Shown one piece after another: positions 30,619 through 41,763 of a stretch of 64,000 bases of DNA (the stretch's first letter is position 1; each line of letters opens with the position of its first letter). The translations under genes and the position numbers were made by a program. This DNA comes from Sanguinoderma infundibulare (lineage: Eukaryota; Basidiomycota; Agaricomycetes; Polyporales; Polyporaceae), in the NCBI GenBank assembly GCA_032821775.1, contig JAVLRN010000004.1, forward strand, positions 2,852,001-2,916,000, read 5' to 3'. The notes under the pieces are model-generated. The model was not told where the DNA came from. It saw only the letters and a program-made list of their open reading frames with translations, and searched no databases.

Positions 30619-30911
30619 GGTTTGAATGGAACGGGGTCTGCGCCGTCGAACAGGGACTAGTCGCATGCTCCTCAAAGCTCTCGGATAGACCGTCCATTTT
30701 GATCGCCCTCTCTCCATCACATGCTGTCGGACATGCTCTCTCTCAGTCGCCTCTCTCTTGGTCGTGCTGTCTCTCGGTCTTGCTCTCTCGGATGCGCTCT
30801 CTCTCGGTCTTGCTTTACTCATCTCCACTCTCCCCCTGCCAAGTTCTCGTCCCCGTCCATTTCAACCTCCGTCGTCTCCCCTCTTGCATTCTTTCCCAAC
30901 ACAGGGACGAT

Positions 30912-31314
30912 ATGCACGATGCGGCCAACGGTTACGATGTGTCCATCAGCATGAAGCGCAAACACGTCATGAGCGGCAGTGAGAATACGTCCAGTTCAAG
31001 AGAACCGCACTAAGCGGCGCAAGGCTTCCCCTGATTCGAGCGACGACGAGCCCCCAAGTGGGATGGATGTTGATGAGGACCAGATCTGGGATGGTTCGGA
31101 CATTTCTGAGGACGAAGAAGCTTTGGATTCCTGTACGCATGCTTCATTTCTTCTGCTCCATGCGCATTGTTCACCCTGCGCCGTAGCTCATAACTATCTC
31201 ATAAACAAGGCACCCCCACACTGTCCGCTCTGTCTCCGCAAGGATGAACTTGTAGAGCTATACACAGCTGCTGGTCTAGTAAGGTCCTGTTGCGCTGTTT
31301 CATGTAGGCTGTAG
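30912..31314 (+). pseudogene. Fragment of a nuclear-type acidic protein, divergent from the preceding gene
   Basis: Starts MHDAANGYDVSISMKRKHV, about 290 bases from the opposite gene start, as in a shared promoter. A frame change near 31005 is followed by KRRKASPDSSDDEPPSGMDVDED and a stop at 31312-31314. The C-terminal part (HCPLCLRKDELVEL) may be intron or terminal-element sequence. Unknown function; possibly a captured host gene fragment. Confidence 0.35.
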
Positions 31315-31678
31315 AAGTCGTGTATGTATACTGTAGTCCACTGTCATTGGTGTTCTTAAATATTACAACATATAACCCCCTCCCTCACTGTCGTTCATGC
31401 TATGTATAATGCTGAATTTGATGTTGAAGCACCCAACCATACCAGTATGTTTCAATTGCTTCAATACATGAAAATAGGTCTGAAGTAGTGCAAAAATAGT
31501 ACTAAGTATCACAACCTTCCAAGTGATAGTGCATATTATTACAATTATACACATGTTCCCACATGTTAGTACAATATTAGTACTTGCATAGCCAAATTAG
31601 ATCACATTAGATTGAAAGTAGCTCCATTAGATTATAGTTGTACTAAAGGTATTGAATTAGCTTGAGTGGTTTTTCCTG
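31315..31678. other. AT-rich right end of element T
   Basis: No gene. Contains three ATTAGAT motifs between 31600 and 31640 and ends with the inverted repeat at 31655-31678. Confidence 0.5.
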
Positions 31679-32412
31679 ATGTGTCCGCAGTCAACAAGGC
31701 GACAGGATTCTCCCGTTTCCAGCTACACATCGGACGTCAACTGCGTGTCCTTCCCCCACTCTTTGATGCTGCTGTCGATGATATCCGAAGATCTACGCCC
31801 GACGACGCTGCAAGGGCCGAGACTCTCATCAAAAACATTGACACGGACGTCATGGAGGCGCAAGACATCTTACAGGCAGCCAAGCTCGTGCAAATGGTCG
31901 CAGCAAACCGTGGACGAACGTCAGACCCATCTTACAAGGTCGGAGACAAGGTCTTACTGTCCACTCTTCATCGCCGGCAGGTGTACATGCAACGAGGAGA
32001 CAACCGTGTAGCTAAGTTCATGGTTCGCTATGATGGCCCTTACACGATTTTACGTGCTTTCCCAGAATCTTCCGCATATACTCTAGAACTCCCTTCCTCT
32101 ATGAACCTTTTCCCTACGTTTCACGCTTCCTTACTGAAGCCATATGTTACGAACGACAATTCCTTATTCCCATCCCGTGCATTCCATCCGCCCCCTCCTA
32201 TCATGACAGATGACGGCGTTGAAGAGCAAGAAGTCGAATCCATCATAGACCATCAGCGCCGTGGACGCGGTTATCGCTTTTTAGTACACTGGAAAGGCTT
32301 CCCTGATTCTCATGACTCCTGGTTACCCGGTTCGATGTGCCGTGATCTCGCAGCTTTGGACGCTTACATACAACATAACCCTGAACTCTTACTCGCGTTT
32401 CCCCCTCAGTAG
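31679..32412 (+). pseudogene. Gypsy A integrase end with chromodomain
   Basis: The protein resumes at VNKATGFSRFQLHIGR, the standard continuation of the gypsy integrase core. After a helical linker and an SH3-like strand region comes a chromodomain: VEEQEVESIIDHQRRGRGYRFLV in outline, with HWKGFPDSHDSW carrying the aromatic cage region. The stop is at 32410-32412. The chromodomain places gypsy A in the chromoviruses and would guide integration to modified chromatin. Confidence 0.88.
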
Positions 32413-32438
32413 ATTCCTTTCTTTAGAGGTGGGGAGGG

Positions 32439-32601
32439 TGTAAGGCATACGGCATCCTCCTGCCTTACTCGGATACCTTCTTAGATTACGTACACATATA
32501 TATACGCTCGGACACCTGATATCGTGTTCTCCAGCTCTTACTCACACGATATCAGGTACGCGTTCCCGCATGTACACACAGCTCTTACTCACACGATATC
32601 A
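32439..32601 (+). repeat. 3' LTR of gypsy A (right limit uncertain)
   Basis: A polypurine run AGAGGTGGGGAGGG (32425-32438) is followed by TGTAAGGCATACGGC. The segment contains a repeated CAGCTCTTACTCACACGATATCA (copies ending near 32555 and 32601). Ending at GATATCA gives about 163 bases. The partner LTR lies outside the window, so the end is a guess. Confidence 0.55.
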
Positions 32602-33472
32602 GATCTCGTTCCTGTTCTCGTGTTCGAGTGTTGGAGGTAGAACCTCCTTCCAAACCGTCACCAGGGTGCTGAGCACGAAAGATATCGACGTGTCGCTGAC
32701 AGATGGCAGCGAATTCCGAGGGAGAGGCTCGGATAGCCGATGAAGCGTTGGGATCGGGGTGCTGATCAGCAAAAACGTCCTCATCATGAGCGCGAGTTTA
32801 GACTGGAGTAGATATACAAGATGAACGCACCTGTCCAGACGGCATGGACTGCATGTCCTCCTTCTTCGGGATGTCGTCGCGTGGCAAGCAGGCGAGCGTG
32901 ACATCCGATGCGAGCGCAGGAAGGCGTCCATTGGCCTGATCCTCCTTGACTCGGCCGGTAGCGATGGCAGGCGGAATCTCCACACCAGTGGTCGCAACAC
33001 CGAAGTTCAAAGAGGACGCCGAAGAGGACGACGAAAGACCGAACACGAGTCCACCGCTGAGCCGCGGGATGTCCGCTTCTTGGTCGTCTGCGCCAGACTC
33101 GAGTTCCTGGGGCCGCTCATCCACAAGGGCTGCTGCGGCCGAAGAGGGAGGACGCCTCAGCGCCGCGAAAACACTCAGGTCGAGCTTGACTCTCGGGCCG
33201 GAAGAGGTCGTCGCGGTCGGCACGTCTTCTTCCTGGAGTTCAACGCCTGACGAAGTCGGAGGGGATCCTTGCCGAGGTCGACGGATGTTGACGATGAATT
33301 TGTCCGTGGCCGTCTTGATCTTGGTGCGGTCGACACCCGCCCAGCCGCGCTGCCGAGGACGCGCTGCGTCCTGGAACTGCATGGCAGCGACGAACTTGAA
33401 GCCCGCTTTCTGCTCTCCGGCGGGGTCATGGCGGCCGAAGGCAGAGCGAATGTTGCTGAAGCGAGAGAGCAT
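32585..33472 (-). CDS. Hypothetical protein, C-terminus running into the gypsy A LTR
   Basis: Start MLSRFSNIRSAFGRHDP at 33472; an upstream in-frame Met exists at 33535. Exon 1 ends at 32831, the intron is 32830-32762 (GTGCGT to CTGATCAG) and exon 2 runs 32761-32585 in phase. The N-terminal 60 residues are ordered-looking, with GFKFVAAMQFQDAARPRQRGW; the rest is Ser/Ala-rich with conserved-looking patches (SEFAAICQRHVDIFRAQ). The last codons come from the LTR, so the native end was probably lost or displaced by the insertion. Not recognised as a known family. Confidence 0.6.
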
Positions 33473-33535
33473 GGTGCGGAGGATGGACGTACGAGTCGGG
33501 AGGGGAGGAGTTGACCGGAGAGGTTGAAAGAGCAA

Positions 33536-34458
33536 CTGCCTATGCAGTCGACTTTAAGCCCGTATTATATGGGCTGAATAGTGGCTGACACTGAGGCGGC
33601 ATCGACCTCCATGTCAGCCACTCTGCAGACCAAATCGATCATTATTTCGATGAATATGGATTTGAATTGGGACGTGGAGCACTCACAGCAAGTCAGGTTA
33701 ACGAACTAAGAGATCTCCTTAGTTCCCTTCCTAGAAGCACCCATGCGGTTGTCGGATAAACAGAGGGTTCTCGTCCTCATGCGATCGTCGTCAGGTCTGT
33801 ATGAGAACATGAGGGTGGAAGAGCGATGGTTCCGCTAAACCGCCACGTAGATCAATCAGTGAGAGCGATGGACACGATGCGCGCGGAGTTGTAATCTATA
33901 TCAAGAGATACTTGACCATATTTAAACTATTGAATCTCCGACCGAAAAGCCAGTAGCAAAGATACTTACCAAGCCTCGTACTTGATCCAACAGTTCAAGT
34001 GACTGGACCATCATGCTTCAGCAGCCCGTTTTAAGGCCCGTGGCCATTACGTGTCAGTACCTCAGACTCGTCCGCTCAAGCTGTGTCCGCCGGCCGATCG
34101 CTCGCTCTCCCCGCGACTCGCCAGCAGGAGTTCGCTTTTGGTAATGGAAGCGCCACTACTTCCAACCACGGTGGGGGCCCGACTGCATTAGTATCGAGCT
34201 TGGTGGCGGCGGCTAGTCTCCGTTGCAAACCATTACTAACTTTGATATTTCAACAACCTAGAAGCAGTCAGGCTCACGGCATAGTTCGATTGCCATGCAA
34301 GCCCCATATACTGAATGTCTAGCATCCGGTGCTGGACAAAACTTCTCAGAGAATCGCCCCAAATCGTGCATTCTGACAATCTATAATATACTCCCACACG
34401 CACATCAGGTTAACATTCGGAGGTTTCCATGGTGCAACTGCCATCCTATGATTCCTAT
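33536..34458. other. Intergenic
   Basis: About 920 bases. No coding region, repeat or RNA gene recognised. Confidence 0.5.
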
Positions 34459-35877
34459 CTACTCACTTATGAACGTAGAAAGGTGAAATGACACAGTGTT
34501 CGCTGTACCTTCCTCCACTTGACCGGAGTTAAGGGCTTGACCTTGGACCCCCGATAATCCACTGTGGTCAATAGGTGAGCGTTGAAGTGCCACTATGACT
34601 ATGATGATGCTGGGATAGATGGCCTGTTGATTAAATATCTCGTGAGGAACCAAGCGTGACATGAAGCATGCGGCACTGACCACGAGGTGTACAAGACACC
34701 CATATATAAAGTATGATCCCACTTGCCTCAGCATCATGCCCGTATCGCTTCTCGGCTCAGGGTTCATTTGATAGGCGACGACAAAAACCTGCATGGTTGT
34801 CAGTAGCAAACTCGTACCGGGATGATGCCAAAGCAGCCCTTACCAAGAGTGCACAATATAAACTACCAGACTCAATCAGCAAAGCGAGGGCTTTCAGGGC
34901 TCCGCTCTTGGTCCCATTAAAGTGCGTCTTCAACAACAGCCTGTGTTCCCTGATTGCGAGTCACCAGATGATTAATCCAGGAATGCGCCCAGAGTTGTAA
35001 ACACGCACCAGGCCTTGTAGGCGATCAAAGAAGTTGCGACGGCATTAGAGGCGAAAGATAGAACCGGAGACACATCCGCATACGGATTACCGGCGATCAA
35101 CAGTTGAAGTCGATTCGTTGGACCGTTTCGCGACATATATGCCCCCACGACACTGGTAACTTGGGCAGCATCAGGGAGTGGACCGTGCGATCGTACGATA
35201 AGACATACCGAGAGTTAGAGTGAGGAGTATCGGACCAACGCAGTAGACGACTTTGTTCCTCCAGATCACACAAGCTCGCCACCATACAATTGCGTCTCCA
35301 ATAATGAACTATAAACGTAAGGCTTCAGAACGTTCCTCTATGCCTCTCGATGGTACTCACATTTATCACTAGTGTGATTGTCATCATCCAGGACGATATG
35401 CGTTGCACACGTCCAAATGCGGCCATATCTTCGCTCACGTCATACGACAGGGAAAAGAGGCCGTTCGTCACGTTGGACACGTAACGGTTACCACTGGACC
35501 ACACCCATATGAGTGCGGCCATGTAAGTGCTGGAGGACGCATATAGAAGGACCGTGCTGAGAAGCAATGCTTTCTCGGAGGTCCGGGAGAGGGCTCCCTG
35601 TTGACTGCCTTTCAAGACATCAGCCCAGTTCGACTCGCCAAGATGAAGCTTTCCTGACACGAGAAGGTACACTGTAACCCCCGAAAGAGTCGTTAATATC
35701 CCTGGCGTCTTGTGAGCGTGGTGAATTGATGGACAAGTTGTTTCACGCACCGAATAGCAAACTTGAAAGTGAGAACTTGAGTGTGGTATTTCCCGAACTG
35801 ACAGCGTACAGCGTAGTGCTTGCCAATGCATTCGCATTAACATTGATCTCGGGGAGCGTCACGTTACTGAGGGACAT
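34459..35877 (-). CDS. Multi-pass membrane protein of an Agaricomycete-specific family
   Basis: Starts MSLSNVTLPEINVNANAL. Exons 35877-35751, 35701-35361 and one from 35308 join in phase; further exons follow to a stop at 34459. Membrane segments include ILTTLSGVTVYLLVSG, ALLLSTVLLYASSSTYMAALIWVW, TITLVIN-FIIGDAIVWWRACVIW, VVYCVGPILLTLTL, VLSFASNAVATSLIAYKAW, a KALALLIESGSLYC helix, and QVGSYFIYGCLVHLV. IGDAIVWWRACVIW and AIYPSIIIVIVAL are signatures of a large family of seven-segment proteins in mushrooms with no assigned role. It is probably in the plasma membrane and of receptor-like shape, which is inference. Confidence 0.78.
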
Positions 35878-36409
35878 GGTAACCTAAGGGAAGAAAGACG
35901 ATGAGCAGGGCACGAGCTCACCTCATCTACTTAAGTGGAGCCACGTGTTTCCGTCGCCGCCGGGGGCGTTCGTAAGGAGCACGCACTACTGGGTAACAAA
36001 CAGCCTTGATTAGAGGCAGTGGCGATGGAACATCTGCCAATCCTAATAGATGTGAATGCGGCCGGAAGGATGATCCATGTCCCCAGTCTCTGGTTTGGCC
36101 GTAGTCCTGTGCAAACCTTAAATACAGTTTGGGGAAGGGCCATGCATATGGTAGCGAGTAGCGTTTCTAGACGAACTGAAGTTAGTGCGGTGAGTCCTTG
36201 AATTGTACCTGGACGTTATCGTTAGACAGCACAATATAGGCATGAACATGAGTATGAGGTGACGACGACACAAGCGTGAAGGAAAGGAATGCGGTGCTGT
36301 GTAGAGTCCCTGAATACGCAGTTCGCTACGTCAGCCACTTGTCAGGCGCACATCAGACCTCACGGCCGCAACAACATCAATCAGATGTATGCCAGAGACG
36401 CCGCTGACA
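35878..36409. other. Intergenic
   Basis: About 530 bases upstream of the membrane-protein gene. Probably its promoter. Nothing else seen. Confidence 0.4.
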
Positions 36410-37117
36410 TTACGAAACCTCTCCGTGAACATTCAACAGTCCAGCGGATAGAGGTCCGCCTGTCAAAGGGGTAATAACGTTGCCGGACTCGTCGACGTCG
36501 CCACTGCTCGCTTCGATCATGATCGTCCCATGGTCGAGCGGTGCGCCGAGGTCCCCGACGATGTCCGGAACAACAATCCGGAGTTCGCTTAGTTGACTGA
36601 GTCCCGCACTCGCTGTGTGGCGGCTCTGATGTCCTGAGGGAGAGGCTTCGCGAAGATTGAGCATGAACCGGGAAATCAGGATACAAGTTATTCTGTGAGA
36701 TTCGCGCAAGCGGTCAGGGAACTGGAGAAATGTAACTCGGGGGTTGAGCACGTACGTATCGATGAAGGTCGGCATGGGGTTGGATAGCTGTCGAAGGTAG
36801 GGTGAGCAGGGCGGCGCGGGCAGAGGGACAGCGTATTGCAGGGCTCACGGGGGAGAATTCGTTGACGACGAGGGATATGACGTTCATGATCAATAGCGCA
36901 CTGCAGGATATCTGTCAGGTACGATTGGCCCTGAGGAGCAAGCAGAAACAAACCCAAAATAGAGCGTGCCATCACGCAGGATGAGGGTCGAGAGGGACGT
37001 CTTTAGGTGCAGGCCGGCGGTGAGCTTCTTGATCTCGTATGTCTTTATCCACGTCAAGATGATCACAAGCAAGTCTGTTACGATGGCGCAGGCATGCATC
37101 ACGATCGTCACTGACAA
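36410..37117 (-). pseudogene. Truncated DUF6533-type membrane protein
   Basis: The exon at 37117 and below reads HACAIVTDLLVIILTWIKTYEIKK then LKTSLSTLILRDGTLYFG, a match to the second half of DUF6533 proteins. A later exon (36775-36410) gives ESHRITCILISRFMLNLRE and a disordered tail. The N-terminal DUF6533 domain and first membrane segments should lie between 37117 and the NOC2 gene, but that interval has stops and no matching sequence. It is thus a 5'-truncated copy, or a gene with an unrecognised start. Confidence 0.6.
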
Positions 37118-37484
37118 TGAAGGTCAGGAAGGTCTCGGAGGTACTAGTGGAGGAATGCGAAATCAAACGTACGCCTGATATAATCGATTCCCGTGAATTG
37201 TGTCAAAGTGTTACAACTAGTGCTAATGTCTAGATCATAGATATTTACCAAAAAAATACGGGCCGGATGGAAGGAGGAAACCTGGGGCATTGCACACTGA
37301 GGCAGCCGCAGCGACTCGGAGAAGTTCGACCTCAGCGGGCTCTTACGTAAGCCTCTCGGACCATATAGGGAAACCTCAATCTAGGGTTATATTCAGCCCA
37401 AGAAACTTTGCAGTTACGCGACGATTCCTCGCAAGCACTTTGCGTTCACCACCCCCTCCTCTCTCCTTATTCTTTCAGCCAGAC

Positions 37485-40244
37485 ATGGGCAAGAAGGCTG
37501 CCAAATCGACGAGAAAGTTCGCTGCAAGTGGTCAGCTGAAGAAAACGATCCAAGCCCGTCGGAAGCACCGCGACATCAAAAAGAAGGCCGAGAAGAGGCA
37601 GGCTGGGAGGGGGAAGGGGAAGCAAGTCGCAGAGGAGTCGGATGTGAGCGACGGGGAAGATGAGGAGGATGTCGAGGAGGCTCCTGGAAAGTGAGCAACT
37701 TCTGCTTCGAAGTGATACAGCCCAATTAACTGTAATTATCGACCAGATTCAAGGGAATGTCCGTGGATGACTTCCTTGGGGGCGGCTTCATGCAAGGAGG
37801 AAGCGACGACGAAGACGATGATGTCAGTATATTTTAAATATGTTCCCCTGACCTGACTTGAATTGTCTCTCCGAACAGGTTGGAGATGACGCCATGGACG
37901 AAGATGAAGACGAGGAGGATGAAGGCTCGGAAGGCGGGGACGACGAGTCCTTCGCGGATGTTGACGACCTTGAAGGTGCGTGTAGATATCATTTCCTCTG
38001 GAAGATCTTCTAACATTCTGTGCGAAGACGAAGGCGAGGCGCATCTCATAGAACTTTCGAAACTTGCGGAGAAGGACCCCGAGTTCTACAAATACCTCCA
38101 GGAAAACGACCAGGAGTTGTTGGACTTCAAGCTCGATGCAAGCGATGAGGTTGAGGACGAAAAGGAGGATGGAGAAGCTATGGAAGAGGTCGACATTCCT
38201 GTGCTGACGAAGGGGCTACTTCAGAGATGGCAGAAGGCGCTGCTGGATGTGCGTGTTCCTCCCACCTGTATTCACAAACATGAACCCATTTATCCGATTT
38301 GCATCTCTAGCACCGTTCATTGAAAACGCTTCGAAAGCTATTGATTGCTTTCCGGTCGGGCGTGCATATGAACGAGGAGGATCATGTGCTTGCGTGGAGG
38401 ATTGATAACTCGACAGGTAAGCTGCCTTTTGCGACATTTCTGGCCGAGTCTTATCAACCCACCTCAAGTCTATATGAAGCTCGTCACCACCGCGCTCCGC
38501 TATACGCCGGTGGTCCTTGAACACCACTGCCCCTCGCGGTCATTACCAAACGGCAAATTGTGCGTTAATTGCGCTCTTTCCGTCCCGTCCCGTGTTCACA
38601 GCAGTGCTGTTACATAGCAAAGGTCCGGCACAGACAAAGAAATGGAAGACCCTGCAAAAGCTCATCCTGTCGTACTTTCACAACGTTCTGCACCTTATAA
38701 GCCAGATCTCCGACAATGACATTTTGCGCCTCGCGCTAAGCGAGACCGCGAAACTTGTGCCGTACGTGACGAGCAGTCGGAAAACGGTTAAGTTGTACTT
38801 GAAAGTACGTTTACTACCGAGGCTTTCCTTATAGGATTGGACTGACCCAAATTTTAGACTTGCTTAGACTACTGGGCAACGGCAGAAGACAACGTCCGGA
38901 TATCTGCTTTCCTGTCTGTACGGCGACTGGCAGCAGCGACGGATGAAGCGATTTTGGACTCCCTGCTTAAGGTATGTCTCTCGTGTGCACTGCAAAACGC
39001 CAAACTCTCACCCTCGGAATTGTCAGAATACGTATCAAACCTTGGTACGGTCATCCAAATCGACCAGTGCCCACACGCTTCCCGCGATAAACCTCATGAA
39101 GAATTCGGCGAGTGAGCTCTTCTGCGCAGACCATGCCACGTCGTACCAGCACGCGTTCGGGTACATCCGTCAGCTCGCTATCCACCTGAGGAATAGCATG
39201 AAGACGAAGACGAAGGAGGCGTACAAGCAAGTGTACAACTGGCAATATGTCCACTGCATCGACTTCTGGGCGATCGTCATCGCACGCGCATGTAGCAAAG
39301 AGACGCTGCTCGAACGCGGTGGGCAGGAGAGCGAACTGAAGGCGCTCATCTACCCCCTTGTGCAAGTTGCACTTGGGGCCGCGAGGTATGCCTCTGGTCC
39401 GGACTCATTTTCTCTCCACACGCTGAACCCCGTTCCTGTAGACTCATCCGCAACGCGCGTTCATTCCCCTTCCACCTCCACATCGTCCGCTCCGTCCTCC
39501 ATCTCACCAGGCACACGCATACATACGTCCCGCTTGCGCCGTACCTTCTGCCCATTCTCACATCCACGCTGTCTGCCTCGTCGAAACCAAAGGCGTCTAC
39601 CCTTCGTCCGTTCGACTTCGACACGCACATCCGCGCCCCCCAGCAATACCTCAAGACGCGTGTCTACAATGAAGGGCTCGCAGAGGAGAGCGCCTTCCTC
39701 CTCGCAGAGTACCTCGCGAGTCCGCCCGTGCACGGGAGCATTGGCTTCCCAGAGGTCACGGTCCCCATCGTCCTCCTCCTCCGCAAGCCCGTCAAGGCCT
39801 CGAAGAACGCCCAGGGCAAGGGCGGCTCGAAGTCGAAAGAGGCCGGGCTCGCCAAGGCCCTCGTCGAGCGCGTGGAAGAGAGCGCAAAGTGGGCGGAAGA
39901 GAAGCGCAAGGGCGTGTTCTTCGCGCCCGGCAAGCTCGGCGAGGTCGAGCGGTGGGAGGACGAGCTCGGCGCGAAGAAGCTCGAGGACACCCCGCTCGGG
40001 CGGTATGTGAAGGTGCAGCGCAAGGCGAGGGAGAAGCGCAGGAAGCTCGTCGAGAAGGTGTGTGCCGCTTGCTCATGCTCGCTCGGCCTTCCGTTGGTCC
40101 CTTTCGCGTTTCGTCCGTGTGCCTGTTGGGTCGCGCTCTCCCGCGGCGGGCTCGTGGGCGCCGTCCTTGCTCAGGATGCCAATGCTGATTCCCATTGTTC
40201 CAATCCAGGCTCGGGAGGGCGAGGACGAGATCCTGGAGGACTGA
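37485..40244 (+). CDS. NOC2: Nucleolar complex protein 2 (Noc2), 60S ribosome biogenesis
   Basis: Eleven exons in consistent phase: 37485-37690, 37747-37822, 37879-37975, 38028-38248, 38311-38416, 38469-38559, 38618-38804, 38858-38971, 39027-39385, 39442-40057, 40209-40244; 702 residues, close to the roughly 710 of yeast Noc2. The basic N-terminus (MGKKAAKSTRKFAASG) and acidic stretches precede the helical-repeat core: DPEFYKYLQENDQELLDF, KWKTLQKLILSYFHNV and VYNWQYVHCIDFWAIVI are family hallmarks. Noc2 pairs with Noc1 or Noc3 and escorts pre-60S particles from nucleolus to nucleoplasm. The start is the first Met, with a pyrimidine-rich upstream region and a neighbour on the opposite strand 367 bases away. 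Confidence 0.95.
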
Positions 40245-41009
40245 ACTCCGTCGTTCTCGCCTGGCACCCCACCCACGGCTGTGCGAACCTTCCAATCGGG
40301 TGTTTTCGCTGGACTTCACGCTGCCGACTTCATGGCTCCGTGTGGGCTTCCGGCTGGGGAATTACGTGTACGCGGTGTGCTTTCGAAGGTGTAGGAGACC
40401 GACACCAGGCACATTGTCTTCGCTGTGGCCGGGCGAGGGTGGCCGTGTGAGGATTTATCAGGGCTACGGCTCCGCTTTGTACTTCCAGGACTGCCGGTGC
40501 CGTGGTGGTGTGGTACAATGGTGAATGTTTGCTCGCTCTCACCCACATATCATTGGCCACTGCCAATGGAAAGGTTCGAGTCGAATGTTCTCCCGCGAAC
40601 GTTTTGGTTTTGCGTGAGGTCCGCCGACTTGGCGGACGAGAATAGTCAATTATCGGGCTGGTGGACGGAATTGCCACGTGAGTAGACTACATAGTCAAAA
40701 TGTCGGCAAGGGATATCAGCGTGAACGAAATGGATGGTTCGGTCGCACTAGAGTCCACGCTGAGTTTGCATGTGTGTCGCTTCCATCCCTCACAATCCGG
40801 GACAACGCAGCACGGAGCGCATAGGCCTCGGAGCGCCACGCGGTTCTCTGTGAGAACACTTATGTGAAAGACGCATAGATAGAAGGGGTGCTGGGTAATA
40901 CCTGCGCCAGCCGAGTAAGAGAATGCAGAAGGCGAGAGGAAGTGAAGCAGGAAGCTGACCGTTGGACGGAAATCCGCGACGAATTGAGGCGTCGGACGCC
41001 GTGCCGGAA
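40245..41009. other. Intergenic
   Basis: About 765 bases between two gene 3' ends. No feature recognised. Confidence 0.4.
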
Positions 41010-41763
41010 CTACCAGATGTTGAAGAAAATCTTCCACCAGGGGCGAGCGATACCTTGCGACGCCTTCTCGAAGGCCTCGAGGAGACGCGTGTAGTGGTGA
41101 GGCATGGAAGCAGGCTTGAGGATCTTGTCCGACAGAGCGTACTGAAGATCGAAATCAATTTGCATCAGCTGTAAGTTCGCATGCTTGAGAAGGATGAAAC
41201 ATGTTGCGGCGGGCGGAGTGATCAAGAATCCGAGGGGGCAAACGGAACGGAAAGCGACCCCGACATTCCGGGATCGTCGCCCACGGACGATCTGCGACCA
41301 CCCGAGAGGAAATTGACGGACTTGGTGGGATCATATCTGTCCAAGAGAACGCGGATGGAACGATAACCAAACCTTGGAATCTTTTGGACGGCTCAAGTCC
41401 GGACTCCGCTCAGCAATGCACGAATCGTGTGGCATGGAAGCCCAATTGCGCCATCCGGCAGCAAGAGACGGAAACTTTTATGCTCTTCTCTTCCTTTCCA
41501 AGCGAGACAAAATCCCCGAACGGGCTTGCAAGAGAGACTCGGCTGCCCTGACATGGGAGGCAAACGAACATGCGCACCTCTTTCTTGAATTCGCTGTTCT
41601 CCAAAGCACGAGCGGCACGCACGGCCGCTGGCGTGAGGTTCGGGTGCTCGGCGAGCGACGTGAGGAAAGCTTTGAGCTGCACTCTCGGCCGGAACGGGTC
41701 TTCGGCCCATCTTCCCGCTATTTTCTGCATCTGATGCTTGAGAGATTGGGGTGAGGCGGTCAT
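41010..41763 (-). CDS. Small protein of unknown function, exon structure partly inferred
   Basis: Exon 1 (41763-41578) codes for MTASPQSLKHQMQKIAGRW through a helical, basic region ending EFKKE with a clean GTGCGC donor. An 8-base micro-exon ATTCCAAG followed by an exon beginning YDPTKSVNFLSGG would keep the phase. The last exon ends in HHYTRLLEAFEKASQG and PWWKIFFNIW, stop at 41010-41012. Its coding quality is good (helical, Trp-rich end), but linking the last exon to the others is uncertain. The N-terminus has the look of a small mitochondrial protein. I cannot name it. Confidence 0.45.

Larger units (their letters stand above)
2581..31678. mobile_element. Element 'T' with imperfect terminal inverted repeats, split by LTR element B
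   Basis: The insertion inside gypsy A begins CTGGAAAAACC at 2581 and ends GGTTTTTCCTG at 31678. The inverted ends match over about 23 bases with a few mismatches (2581-2605 and 31655-31678). After the younger LTR element is removed it would be about 3.4 kb. No transposase is visible. It holds gene fragments on both strands and AT-rich ends with repeated ATTAG motifs. No clear target duplication is seen: the left flank is ATCATGCT and the right ATGTGTCC, sharing only ATG. The class (hAT, CACTA or other) cannot be fixed, and its DNA-transposon nature is an inference from the inverted ends and the split host element. Confidence 0.6.

Noticed and set aside
1..32601. The plus-strand gypsy pol and the minus-strand gypsy pol as two halves of one element
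   Set aside because: Their RT and integrase sequences differ strongly (YLDD against YVDD, chromodomain present only in A), and element B has its own LTR pair.
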